DNA of 5,717 nucleotides from Pseudomonas sp. (GTDB lineage: Bacteria > Pseudomonadota > Gammaproteobacteria > Pseudomonadales > Pseudomonadaceae), in assembly GCA_003488145.1 (NCBI GenBank), contig DNMQ01000127.1, positions 1 through 5,717 on the forward strand, written 5' to 3'. Each line of letters opens with the position of its first letter. Position 1 is the first letter of the stretch. The notes beneath the pieces are model-generated. The model saw only the letters and a list, made by a program, of their open reading frames with translations. It did not search any database and was not told the DNA's origin. Both the position numbers and the translations under genes were made by a program. Positions 1 to 5,717 of the stretch are shown here, piece after piece.

Positions 1-377
1 CGCAGCACGGCCTTGGAAAGGCGATACAGGCTATTCAGGTTGGTGTTGATGACGTCATGCCACTCATCATCCTTCATGCGCAGCATCAAGTTATCGCGGG
101 TAATACCGGCATTGTTGACCAGAATTGCCGGCTGTCCGAGATGCTGCTGAATGTGCTCAAGAGTGCTGCTGACAGATTCATCGTTGCCAACATCGAGCAC
201 CAGCCCAGCGCCTTCGATACCGTTTTCCTTCAGTGTCTCGGCGATGCGCTCGGCGCCGGTTGGCGTGGTCGCAGTACCAATTACGATCGCGCCCTGGCGG
301 CCCAGCTCAAGGGCAATGGCCTGGCCAATACCGCGGCTCGCGCCGGTTACCAACGCCACCTTACCTTGCAGATTCAT
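1..377 (-). CDS. fabG: 3-oxoacyl-ACP reductase FabG, N-terminal part (cut by the left window edge)
   Basis: FabG is the NADPH-dependent short-chain dehydrogenase that reduces 3-ketoacyl-ACP to 3-hydroxyacyl-ACP in each round of cytosolic type II fatty-acid synthesis. The first 125 codons are present. Reading from 377 gives MNLQGKVALVTGASRGIG, with the glycine-rich cofactor loop TGASRGIG at residues 11-18. The SDR motif NNAGITRDN lies at 88-96, and NTNL at 111-114 contains the Asn (about 113) of the SDR catalytic tetrad. The Ser-Tyr-Lys catalytic residues would lie further on, outside the window. The start is ATG at 377, preceded by AAGGAG (384-389) with a 6-nt spacer. It follows the fabD stop by 14 bp, so it is surely co-transcribed with fabD. 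By family knowledge acpP and fabF usually come next. SDR proteins are numerous, but the motif details and position after fabD make FabG nearly certain. Confidence 0.96.
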   Translation of the reverse strand, partial: MNLQGKVALVTGASRGIGQAIALELGRQGAIVIGTATTPTGAERIAETLKENGIEGAGLVLDVGNDESVSSTLEHIQQHLGQPAILVNNAGITRDNLMLRMKDDEWHDVINTNLNSLYRLSKAVL

Positions 378-391
378 AGCATTCTCCTTGT

Positions 392-1330
392 TCAAGCCAA
401 TGCGGCACGAGCGACCGCGAAGGCCTCGGGGGTATCCAGATTGTAGGTGCTGACGCCCTTGACGCAGCGTTTGTTGAGGCCCGACAGAACCTTGCCGGGT
501 CCGCACTCGACCAGCGAGGTGACGCCACGGTCTCCCAGAGCAACCATGGACTCGACCCAGCGCACCGGACTGTAGAGCTGTGCCAGCAGATCACGCTTGA
601 GCACTTCCAGATCCGCGACGACTGCTGCGCTGACGTTCTGCACCAACGGAATCTGCGGCGCTTGCCATTCGATCGACTCCACCGAGGAAGCGAAGCGTTC
701 GGCAGCCGGACGCATCAGATCGCAATGAGAGGGGACACTCACCGGCAAAGCCATCGCACGCTTGGCACCTTTGGCCTTGCACGCTTCGATCGCGCGCTCT
801 ACCGCCGCCGCACTGCCGGCAATCACCACCTGACCCGGAGCGTTGAAGTTGACCGCACTGACCACCTCACCTTGCGCGGCCTCGGCACAGGCGGCCAATA
901 CATCGGCATCTTCCAGCCCGAGAATGGCGGCCATGCCGCCCTGCCCGGCCGGCACTGCCTGCTGCATAAATTGACCGCGCAATTCAACCAGCTTGATGGC
1001 GTCAGCGAACGGCAGGCTGCCCGCCGCCACCAGAGCGGAGTACTCGCCGAGGCTGTGTCCGGCAACGAATGCGGGCTGCGCGCCGCCTTCTGCCTGCCAC
1101 AAACGCCAGATTGCGATGGAGGCGGCAAGAATCGCCGGCTGGGTCTTGTCGGTCTGATTCAGCTGTTCTTCCGGACCGGTCTGGGTCAACGCCCAAAGGT
1201 CGTACCCGAGCGCCGAAGATGCCTCGGCAAAAGTATCGACGACCACGCTTTGCTGGGCACCCAGCTCGGCCAGCATGCCAAGGGACTGAGACCCCTGACC
1301 GGGAAAGACGAAAGCAAGTGATGCGGACAT
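392..1330 (-). CDS. fabD: Malonyl-CoA:ACP transacylase FabD
   Basis: FabD moves the malonyl group from CoA to acyl carrier protein, supplying the extender unit for fatty-acid synthesis in the cytosol. The 312-residue product has the usual family length (E. coli about 309). Visible landmarks are the N-terminal FVFPGQGSQ (8-16) with the oxyanion Gln, the nucleophile elbow GHSLGEY with Ser93, the malonyl-carboxylate-binding Arg118 in ELRGQFMQ, NFNAPGQVVIAG (162-172), the catalytic His202 in VPSHCDLM, and the C-terminal ECGPGKVLSGL. Residue roles come from alignment by eye to the E. coli Ser92/Arg117/His201 set. The start is ATG at 1330 with a modest purine-rich RBS (AAGAGAG) just upstream. It sits 62 bp after plsX and 14 bp before fabG. 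There is no fabH between plsX and fabD, unlike in E. coli. Nothing looks damaged. Confidence 0.98.
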   Translation of the reverse strand: MSASLAFVFPGQGSQSLGMLAELGAQQSVVVDTFAEASSALGYDLWALTQTGPEEQLNQTDKTQPAILAASIAIWRLWQAEGGAQPAFVAGHSLGEYSALVAAGSLPFADAIKLVELRGQFMQQAVPAGQGGMAAILGLEDADVLAACAEAAQGEVVSAVNFNAPGQVVIAGSAAAVERAIEACKAKGAKRAMALPVSVPSHCDLMRPAAERFASSVESIEWQAPQIPLVQNVSAAVVADLEVLKRDLLAQLYSPVRWVESMVALGDRGVTSLVECGPGKVLSGLNKRCVKGVSTYNLDTPEAFAVARAALA

Positions 1331-1367
1331 GAAACGACTCTCTTGTGGTTCTGTTCGTCTGAAGAAT

Positions 1368-1384
1368 ACGCCAGGGACCGGCGT
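1368..1384 (-). other. Small hairpin in the plsX-fabD spacer
   Basis: The transcribed strand contains ACGCC and GGCGT arms. With a G-U wobble and a G-C pair inside, this makes a stem of about 7 bp closed by a 3-nt loop. It lies 9 bp past the plsX stop, in the only sizeable spacer of the operon (1331-1392, 62 bp). It is followed by ATTCTTCAG, not a run of Ts, so it is a poor intrinsic terminator. It could stabilise the plsX 3' end or mark a processing or attenuation site. A 5-bp perfect stem in GC-rich DNA can easily occur by chance, so confidence in any function is low. Confidence 0.25.
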
Positions 1385-1392
1385 CGCGAATT

Positions 1393-2463
1393 TCAGTTGG
1401 ATGGCTGGCCACCACCTGCGGTCACATCATCCACATCATCGTACGAATGAGGTGGCTGCAGAAAATGCCCCAGCCTGCTCCTCAGTTGCTCAGGGAGATC
1501 ATGCTCGACATCCTGCGCCGCGCGCCGGATCGCTGCTTTGAAGCCGTCCGCACCAGCACTACCATGACTCTTGACGACAATTCCCTGCAGCCCGAGAAAG
1601 CTCGCACCATTGTACTGAGCCGGATTGAGATCCGCCCGCAGACGGCGCAACAACGGCAATACGACAGCACCGACAATGCGCGCGCCAAGCGAACGCTTGA
1701 AAAGCGCCTCGACTCTGGCGACCAGCATCCCAGCCAATCCCTCGCTGGATTTGAGCAATATGTTGCCGACAAAGCCATCGCATACGACCACGTCGGCTTC
1801 ACCGCGATACAGCCCATCCCCCTCGATGAAGCCCTGATAGTTGAGATCAGCGGCCTGCTGCAACAGCAGCGCGGCTTGTTTGACCTGCTGATTGCCCTTG
1901 ATCTCTTCGGTACCGACATTCAGCAGCGCGACCCTAGGCTGCTGTCGCCCCAGCGATTCGGCCGCCACAGCCCCCATGACAGCAAACTGGAAAAGCTGCT
2001 CGGGCGGGCAATCGACATTTGCGCCCAGGTCCAGCAGCAGGCATGGGTCAGCCTGCGTAGGGAGCGCTGTCACCATCGCCGGCCGATCGATACCTGGCAG
2101 CGTTCTCAGAACCTGGCGCGCCAATGCCATCAGCGCGCCGGTGTTACCGGCGCTTACACAAGCATTGGCTTTACCGTCGCGAACCTGCTCGAGGGCAATA
2201 CGCATGGAAGAGCGTGGCTTGCCACGCAATGCCTGAGCCGGGCGTTCAGCCATACCAATGATTTCAGGCGCATCGACGATTTTCAGGCGCGAACGATCGA
2301 CCCCAGGATGCTGGGCGACAAGCTGTTCGAGAAGGGAAGATTGGCCGACAAGGACCAGATGCAGCGAGGGGCTTTCAGCCAGACAGGACAGACTGGCCGG
2401 AACAATGCAGTGGGGACCGAAGTCCCCACCCATTGCATCGATCGCGATGACCGGAGCGGACAA
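1393..2463 (-). CDS. plsX: Phosphate acyltransferase PlsX (acyl-ACP:phosphate acyltransferase)
   Basis: PlsX makes acyl-phosphate from acyl-ACP and inorganic phosphate, the donor used by PlsY to acylate glycerol-3-phosphate. It is a peripheral enzyme linking fatty-acid and phospholipid synthesis. The 356-residue product shows the family hallmarks: [10 protein letters not shown] (8-17), VSAGNTGAL (103-111), LLDLGANVD (143-151), [10 protein letters not shown] (181-190), [13 protein letters not shown] (227-239) and [12 protein letters not shown] (297-308). A hydrophilic tail after about residue 335 (ending [15 protein letters not shown]) looks like a variable extension. The start is TTG at 2463. 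No other start is reasonable, because the rpmF TAA stop lies two codons upstream in the same frame and the first internal Met is inside the DAMGGD motif. The SD is weak, so translation probably depends on ribosomes finishing rpmF. The downstream neighbour is fabD. Confidence 0.97.
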   Translation of the reverse strand: MSAPVIAIDAMGGDFGPHCIVPASLSCLAESPSLHLVLVGQSSLLEQLVAQHPGVDRSRLKIVDAPEIIGMAERPAQALRGKPRSSMRIALEQVRDGKANACVSAGNTGALMALARQVLRTLPGIDRPAMVTALPTQADPCLLLDLGANVDCPPEQLFQFAVMGAVAAESLGRQQPRVALLNVGTEEIKGNQQVKQAALLLQQAADLNYQGFIEGDGLYRGEADVVVCDGFVGNILLKSSEGLAGMLVARVEALFKRSLGARIVGAVVLPLLRRLRADLNPAQYNGASFLGLQGIVVKSHGSAGADGFKAAIRRAAQDVEHDLPEQLRSRLGHFLQPPHSYDDVDDVTAGGGQPSN

Positions 2464-2466
2464 GGA

Positions 2467-2649
2467 TTACTCGTCGGCGCCCTTGTCGATCACCTTGCGA
2501 CCACGGTAGAAACCGTCCGGGGAAACGTGGTGACGCAGGTGAACTTCACCGGTGCTCTTTTCCACGGACAGAGCGTTCGGCTCGAGAGCGTCATGGGAAC
2601 GACGCATGTCACGGGCGGAACGGGATTTTTTGTTCTGCTGAACAGCCAT
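2467..2649 (-). CDS. rpmF: 50S ribosomal protein L32
   Basis: L32 is a small protein of the large ribosomal subunit. The 60-residue product [20 protein letters not shown]... has the conserved basic N-terminus ([16 protein letters not shown]), the central [12 protein letters not shown] and the C-terminal GFYRGRKV. It contains no cysteine, so it is the zinc-free form of L32 rather than the CxxC form of some other bacteria. The start is ATG at 2649 (second Met of the open frame), because TAGGAG lies 9 nt upstream (2659-2664) and homologues begin MAVQQ. That SD includes the stop codon of yceD. The yceD stop is 12 bp upstream and the plsX start only 3 bp downstream, so the three genes form one tight translational unit. 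The yceD-rpmF-plsX order is conserved in many gammaproteobacteria. Confidence 0.98.
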   Translation of the reverse strand: MAVQQNKKSRSARDMRRSHDALEPNALSVEKSTGEVHLRHHVSPDGFYRGRKVIDKGADE

Positions 2650-2658
2650 TTGGATCAA

Positions 2659-2664
2659 CTCCTA
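2659..2664 (-). promoter_or_regulatory. Ribosome binding site of rpmF, overlapping the yceD stop codon
   Basis: On the minus strand the bases read TAGGAG, 9 nt before the rpmF ATG. The first three bases are the yceD stop codon. This decides the rpmF start at 2649 over the Met three codons upstream (2658), and puts the terminating yceD ribosome directly on the rpmF initiation site. Confidence 0.8.
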
Positions 2665-3189
2665 AACGTTTGGGTCACGCTTTAACTGCGCCAGTACGCT
2701 GAACGGGTTGGACCGCGTTACCTCGTCCTCACTCGGCTCAGGCTCATCTGGCCCAACCGGCGGCTGGCAAATTTCAGGGTCATGGAGTGGAACAATCGGC
2801 AGAGCGAGCAATAGCTCGTCTTCGACCAGCGCCAGCAGATCCAGAGGATCCTCTCCCACTTCCAGCACGTCGTACCCCTTGGGCAGGTGCTGGCTGCTCG
2901 CCCCTTCATTCACAACCGCGTAATCGCATTCGCTGTGAATCGGCAGAACAACCGGCTCCAGACAACGCTGGCAAATCATTTTGACTTCAACGTCGAGCTG
3001 ACTACGGATAACCGCAGTACGCTGCTCGTCGCGCCCAAAGGCAAAACTGGCGCGCACCACACCCTGATCATCCTCAAGAGGATCGGCGAGCCGCTTCAGC
3101 TGCGACAATTGCAGCTCACCGGCTAGGGTGGCCGCTCGGTCGGCGAGCTTGCGCGGATCAACGTGCGGAGGTATCGGTCCTTTCAACAT
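2662..3189 (-). CDS. yceD: DUF177 / YceD family protein (23S rRNA accumulation protein)
   Basis: This is a member of the YceD (DUF177) family, encoded next to rpmF in many bacteria and linked by family studies to 23S rRNA accumulation or processing. The biochemical activity is not settled. The product has 175 residues, near the usual 170-180. Seen in the sequence: MLKGPIPPHVDPRKLADR at the start, the CxxC motif CQRCLEP (Cys73, Cys76), the acidic VEDELLLALPIVPLH (122-136), Cys141 in HDPEIC, and the C-terminal NPFSVLAQLKRD. The Cys/His set (C73, C76, H136, C141) resembles a metal site, but this is inference. The ATG at 3189 has no SD. The first in-frame codon able to end an upstream extension is the TAG at 3202-3204, which is also part of the promoter -10. 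The mRNA therefore probably begins at or just before the ATG. It is the first gene of the yceD-rpmF-plsX-fabD-fabG operon. Confidence 0.93.
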   Translation of the reverse strand: MLKGPIPPHVDPRKLADRAATLAGELQLSQLKRLADPLEDDQGVVRASFAFGRDEQRTAVIRSQLDVEVKMICQRCLEPVVLPIHSECDYAVVNEGASSQHLPKGYDVLEVGEDPLDLLALVEDELLLALPIVPLHDPEICQPPVGPDEPEPSEDEVTRSNPFSVLAQLKRDPNV

Positions 3190-3198
3190 AAGCGCGGC

Positions 3199-3227
3199 AT
3201 TCTAGGGACGCGCCCGCAGCCTGTCAA
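3199..3227 (-). promoter_or_regulatory. Sigma-70 promoter of the yceD-rpmF-plsX-fabD-fabG operon
   Basis: The minus strand carries a perfect -35 TTGACA (3222-3227), a 17-bp spacer, and a -10 TAGAAT (3199-3204) that matches TATAAT at five of six positions. Counting from the -10 puts the start site near 3192, only about 0-4 nt before the yceD ATG at 3189. This is by far the best sigma-70 match I noticed, and it sits where an operon promoter is expected, in the divergent spacer between yceD and maf. Confidence 0.85.
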
Positions 3228-3259
3228 AGGAATTCCGCCCAGCTTCACGACGCAACGCA

Positions 3260-3265
3260 TACAAT
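3260..3265 (+). promoter_or_regulatory. Candidate -10 element for maf
   Basis: TACAAT (five of six bases of the sigma-70 -10 consensus) lies 28 bp before the maf ATG. It would give a start site near 3272 and a leader of about 21 nt that still contains the Shine-Dalgarno. No convincing -35 is found 16-18 bp upstream, so the promoter would be weak or activator-helped. TATATA at 3274-3279 is too close to the SD to serve. Confidence 0.4.
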
Positions 3266-3281
3266 CTCGCACCTATATATA

Positions 3282-3288
3282 AAGGAGG
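3282..3288 (+). promoter_or_regulatory. Strong Shine-Dalgarno of maf
   Basis: AAGGAGG lies 4 nt before the ATG at 3293, within the AT-rich run 3274-3291. It fixes the maf start and contrasts sharply with the absent SD of the divergent yceD. Confidence 0.85.
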
Positions 3289-3292
3289 AATC

Positions 3293-3871
3293 ATGCGCCG
3301 CCTGCTGCTTGCATCCAGCTCACCCTATCGACAGGAATTGCTCTCCCGGCTGGGACTGCCGTTCGAAAGCTGCGCCCCGGATATCGATGAAACCCATCTA
3401 CCCGGAGAAAGCGCCGAACAACTCGTAAACCGACTCGCCGAGCAGAAGGCCAGAGCGCTTGCCGAGCGGTATCCGAATCACCTGATTATCGGCTCCGATC
3501 AGGCTGCAGTATTGGACTCGAAGATTATCGGCAAACCGCACACCTTCGAGCGGGCAAAACAGCAACTGCAATCCGCCAGCGGCAACAGCGTCCGATTTCT
3601 GACCGGACTGGCGCTCCTCGACAGCGCGACAGGCAGAATTCAGACCGACTGCATACCGTTCACCGTACACTTCAGAGAACTAGATGAAGCCCGAATCGAG
3701 CGCTATCTGAGAATTGAAAAGCCCTACGATTGCGCGGGCAGTTTCAAGGCTGAAGGATTAGGCATCAGTCTTTTCCGCGCCACCGAAGGCGAGGACGTCA
3801 CCAGCCTGGTAGGCCTTCCGCTCATCCGCCTGGTGGACATGCTACTGAACGCAGGCTACGACGTTCCGTGA
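3293..3871 (+). CDS. yceF: Maf/YceF family nucleotide pyrophosphatase, probably 7-methyl-GTP type
   Basis: Maf proteins are cytosolic nucleoside-triphosphate pyrophosphatases that remove modified or non-canonical nucleotides; the E. coli YceF subgroup acts on 7-methyl-GTP. The 192-residue product has the phosphate-binding start LLLASSSPYRQELL (4-17), PDIDET (29-34), the catalytic acidic motif IIGSDQ with Asp69, IGKP with Lys81, and CAGSFKAEGLG (147-157). GSDQ plus FKAEG, in place of the GADT/IQG-type motifs of dTTP-specific Maf, supports the YceF subgroup. Overall it resembles E. coli YceF closely from memory, including ASGN, TGLALL and LVGLPLI. It is divergent from yceD, as in E. coli, across a 103-bp spacer, and convergent with sppA 14 bp downstream. 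It is the only plus-strand gene here. Substrate choice is inferred from motifs only. Confidence 0.94.
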   Translation: MRRLLLASSSPYRQELLSRLGLPFESCAPDIDETHLPGESAEQLVNRLAEQKARALAERYPNHLIIGSDQAAVLDSKIIGKPHTFERAKQQLQSASGNSVRFLTGLALLDSATGRIQTDCIPFTVHFRELDEARIERYLRIEKPYDCAGSFKAEGLGISLFRATEGEDVTSLVGLPLIRLVDMLLNAGYDVP

Positions 3872-3885
3872 GCGCGAGCCGGCTG

Positions 3886-4869
3886 CTATCGCAACACCGG
3901 CCCCTGCACCCCAACCAGAATAGCCAAGCGTTCGGCGACGCCAGCACCAAGTTTCTTGGTAAAACGATCCAGCGGCGACTCTTTGACAGTGAAGTCCACC
4001 AGCTCGGGCTCACCGATCACCTCGCGCGCGACATGCGCCGTACTTCCCAAACCATCGATCAGCCCGAGCTCCAATGCCTGCTCCCCAGACCAGATCAGAC
4101 CTGAGAACAACTCCGGATGCTGCTCCTCCTGAAGGCGATCGCCGCGACCACGCTTGACGCTGTCGATGAACTGCTGATGGGTGGTAGCCAGCACGCCTCG
4201 CCAGAACTGGATCTCCTCAGGCTTTTCCGGCTGGAACGGATCCAGAAAAGCCTTGTGCTCACCCGCCGTATAGACACGCCGCTCGACGCCGAGCTTTTCC
4301 ATGGTTTCAACGAAGCCAAAGGTGGCCGCGGTTACACCGATCGACCCCACCAAACTGGACTTGTCAGCATAAATCTCGTCCGCGGCGCTAGCGATGTAGT
4401 ACGCACCCGACGCCCCCAGGTCGGTAATCACCGCATAGACCTTGATGGCCGGATATTCGCCGCGCAAACGCCGGATTTCGTCATAGATATAGCCCGACTG
4501 CACCGGACTGCCCCCCGGACTGTTGATTCGCAGCACCACACCCTTGGTATTGGCGTCCTCGAAGGCCGCCCGCAAGGCACCGACGACGTTATCGGCGCTG
4601 GCAGGCTCTTCATCCGCGATCATGCCGCGCACATTGATGACCGCCGTATGACTACCCTCCGCGCCCTTGCTGGAACCAAACTGCAGCGCCGGGGAAAACA
4701 GCGCCAGCGCGCCGAACAGGTAAATGAAGGTCAACAACTTGAAGAAGATACCCCAGCGCCTAGCGCGCCGCTGCTCCTGAACCCCTGCAAGCAGCGTCTT
4801 CTCCAGCAGCTTCCAGCTGTTACGATCATTCTTGGACTCGTCTACCGGAGCCTTCCACTCATCCGACAT
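3886..4869 (-). CDS. sppA: Signal peptide peptidase SppA, short (36K) type, family S49
   Basis: This is an inner-membrane serine peptidase of family S49 that degrades cleaved signal peptides; some related proteins are annotated SohB. From the ATG at 4869 it has 327 residues. Numbering from the alternative ATG two codons upstream (4875), one membrane segment lies at about 42-62 (WGIFFKLLTFIYLFGALALF), after a basic stretch (RRARR). The peptidase domain follows: GVVLRINSPGGSP (112-124), nucleophile Ser156 in DLGASGAYYIAS, DKSSLVGSIGV (171-181), and the general-base Lys208 in AGEHKAFLDPF. This is a single-domain form, about half the size of E. coli 67K SppA. I chose 4869 because GAGGTG (upstream, overlapping the HAD gene end) sits 7 nt from it but only 1 nt from the ATG at 4875. 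The start overlaps the HAD stop by 11 bp, implying coupling. It ends tail to tail with maf. Confidence 0.93.
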   Translation of the reverse strand: MSDEWKAPVDESKNDRNSWKLLEKTLLAGVQEQRRARRWGIFFKLLTFIYLFGALALFSPALQFGSSKGAEGSHTAVINVRGMIADEEPASADNVVGALRAAFEDANTKGVVLRINSPGGSPVQSGYIYDEIRRLRGEYPAIKVYAVITDLGASGAYYIASAADEIYADKSSLVGSIGVTAATFGFVETMEKLGVERRVYTAGEHKAFLDPFQPEKPEEIQFWRGVLATTHQQFIDSVKRGRGDRLQEEQHPELFSGLIWSGEQALELGLIDGLGSTAHVAREVIGEPELVDFTVKESPLDRFTKKLGAGVAERLAILVGVQGPVLR

Positions 4870-5545
4870 TTGCATTCACCTCAGAAACCGCCAAGGAGCG
4901 CAGCCAATCACCAAGCTCCGAAAAATGATTGATCACAGTGCGCGGCTTACACTGCTGCAAGATGTGCCGTGGCTGTGCGCCATAAGCGACAGCTACGCCA
5001 TCCACACCCGCGCGATGAGCCATCTGCAGGTCAAACACCGAATCACCGACCATCAGCGCCTGCTCCGGACGAGCACCGCAGTGAGAAAGAATCTGGTGGA
5101 TCATCAGCGGATCGGGCTTGCTTGCCGTCTCATCCGAACAACGGGTGATATCGAAGAAGTCCTCCCACCCCTGCCCAGCCAAAACGCGATCAAGGCCGCG
5201 ACGCCCCTTTCCAGTCGCGACAGCGAGCATATACCCGGCGTCACGAAACTCGGATAGCGCCTCGGCGACTCCCGGATAAAGAGCTGAAGGCTGGGTCTCC
5301 AGGGACAGATAATACTCGCTATAGCAGTGACGAAAATCCTCGATCAGCGCGACATCCGCCTGATCCGGATACAACACGCCAATCGCTTCCGGCAAGGCCA
5401 ACCCGATGATGCCTTTGACCGAGGCATCATCGACCTGCGGCAAACCACAATTTTGCGCCGCAACATGTATCGACTCGACAATACGCCCGATCGAGTCGAC
5501 CAGCGTGCCATCCCAATCAAATATCAGAACCCGGTACTCACTCAC
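4859..5545 (-). CDS. HAD-superfamily phosphatase, Gph-like (HAD-IA)
   Basis: This is a soluble Mg-dependent phosphatase of the haloacid dehalogenase superfamily, with 228 residues. All HAD motifs are present: motif [11 protein letters not shown] with nucleophile Asp10 and acid/base Asp12; motif II at VATGKG (109-114, Thr111); motif III Lys143 in SKPDP; motif [14 protein letters not shown] with Asp168 and Asp172. The helical segment 20-85 is the cap domain. It resembles phosphoglycolate phosphatases, but the true substrate is unknown, and its place beside rluC rather than in a rpe-gph-trp cluster argues against naming it gph. The start is GTG at 5545, 7 nt after GGAG (5553-5556). The GTG overlaps the rluC stop by 8 bp (GTGAGTGA). 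An ATG at 5611 would extend it deep into rluC and disrupt the typical N-terminus, so I rejected it. The 3' end overlaps sppA. Confidence 0.92.
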   Translation of the reverse strand: MSEYRVLIFDWDGTLVDSIGRIVESIHVAAQNCGLPQVDDASVKGIIGLALPEAIGVLYPDQADVALIEDFRHCYSEYYLSLETQPSALYPGVAEALSEFRDAGYMLAVATGKGRRGLDRVLAGQGWEDFFDITRCSDETASKPDPLMIHQILSHCGARPEQALMVGDSVFDLQMAHRAGVDGVAVAYGAQPRHILQQCKPRTVINHFSELGDWLRSLAVSEVNANVG

Positions 5546-5717
5546 CGAGACACTCCAGCGTTCGCGCCCACATTTCGTCGACGGGCGCCTCCAGGGATAA
5601 CTCACCGCCATCAGGCAGCGGAACCTTCAGCGCGTATGCATGCAGGAACAATCGCTTGCCGCCTAGTTCGCGAATCTCGCGAGTGAACTCCTCATCACCG
5701 TACTTGCTGTCGCCGGC
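5538..5717 (-). CDS. rluC: 23S rRNA pseudouridine synthase RluC, C-terminal end (cut by the right window edge)
   Basis: RluC converts uridines 955, 2504 and 2580 of 23S rRNA to pseudouridine in E. coli. Only the last 59 codons are in the window. They read [11 protein letters not shown] near the start, then [10 protein letters not shown] and [10 protein letters not shown] before the TGA at 5538-5540. GD-x-KYG followed by RLFLHA and EAP is the typical end of the RluA/RluC/RluD family after the catalytic domain; the catalytic Asp is off the window. The choice of RluC over other family members rests on the neighbourhood (HAD, sppA, maf, yceD, rpmF), which matches the Pseudomonas order, and on rluC being near yceF-yceD in E. 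coli. It overlaps the HAD start by 8 bp. Confidence 0.9.
   Translation of the reverse strand, partial: AGDSKYGDEEFTREIRELGGKRLFLHAYALKVPLPDGGELSLEAPVDEMWARTLECLGE
5553..5556 (-). promoter_or_regulatory. Ribosome binding site of the HAD phosphatase gene
   Basis: GGAG inside the rluC coding end lies 7 nt before the GTG at 5545. It is the main evidence for choosing that GTG start over the upstream ATG at 5611. Confidence 0.65.

Noticed and set aside
662..1321. A 219-codon plus-strand open frame antisense to fabD.
   Set aside because: It is again codon-aligned with the real gene, has no recognisable motifs, and all catalytic motifs of FabD are on the other strand.
1363..1391. Possible internal promoter before fabD (TATTCT at 1363-1368).
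   Set aside because: Only a partial -10 match, and the hexamer 17 bp upstream (ATTCGC) is not a -35. The genes are close enough to share the upstream promoter.
1447..2685. A 412-codon plus-strand open frame lying antisense to plsX and rpmF.
   Set aside because: It is in codon-aligned register with plsX (and rpmF, which shares the same frame). It stays open simply because TTA, CTA and TCA codons are rare in this GC-rich genome. The product has no recognisable motifs, while the minus strand has clear PlsX and L32.
3877..3884. AGCCGGCT palindrome between maf and sppA as a terminator.
   Set aside because: It is only 8 bp with no room for a loop and no T run on either strand; such palindromes are common in GC-rich DNA.
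4117..4932. A 271-codon plus-strand open frame antisense to sppA.
   Set aside because: It is in codon-aligned register with sppA and has low-complexity, family-free sequence; the S49 peptidase on the minus strand explains the region.
5546..5611. N-terminal extension of the HAD gene to the ATG at 5611.
   Set aside because: The extra 22 residues lie wholly inside rluC coding sequence in another frame and do not resemble a HAD N-terminus. The GTG at 5545 has a well-placed SD and puts motif I at the usual residue 10.

Overview
The window is ordinary chromosomal core DNA from a gammaproteobacterium, most probably Pseudomonas or a close relative. The support is the 60-residue L32 protein without cysteines, which looks Pseudomonas-like from memory, and the gene order rluC / HAD phosphatase / sppA / maf (yceF type) / yceD / rpmF / plsX / fabD / fabG. 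This matches the order I recall for the P. aeruginosa fab locus, including the absence of fabH. The species cannot be fixed from the sequence alone. No mobile element, tRNA, rRNA, CRISPR array or sign of transfer was seen, and coding density is very high with no gene-free stretch above about 105 bases.

Layout: the left part (1-3189) is one minus-strand operon read right to left: yceD, rpmF, plsX, fabD, fabG, with fabG running off the left edge. It couples ribosome biogenesis (a DUF177 protein linked to 23S rRNA, and L32) to phospholipid and fatty-acid initiation (acyl-phosphate synthase, malonyl-CoA:ACP transacylase, 3-ketoacyl-ACP reductase). A 103-bp divergent intergenic region (3190-3292) carries a near-consensus sigma-70 promoter for this operon and a weaker candidate promoter for maf, which is the only plus-strand gene (3293-3871). 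Maf ends tail to tail, 14 bp from sppA.

The right part (3886-5717) is a second minus-strand operon: the C-terminal end of rluC (cut by the right edge), a HAD phosphatase and sppA. Each of these overlaps the next gene by about 8-11 bp, so translational coupling is likely.

No undescribed system was found. The points worth a second look are small and regulatory: the yceD promoter places its start site within a few bases of the ATG, so the mRNA is probably leaderless or nearly so; plsX starts with TTG one codon after, and in frame with, the rpmF stop; the yceD stop codon lies inside the rpmF Shine-Dalgarno; and the slot where enterobacteria carry fabH holds only a 62-bp spacer with a small hairpin.
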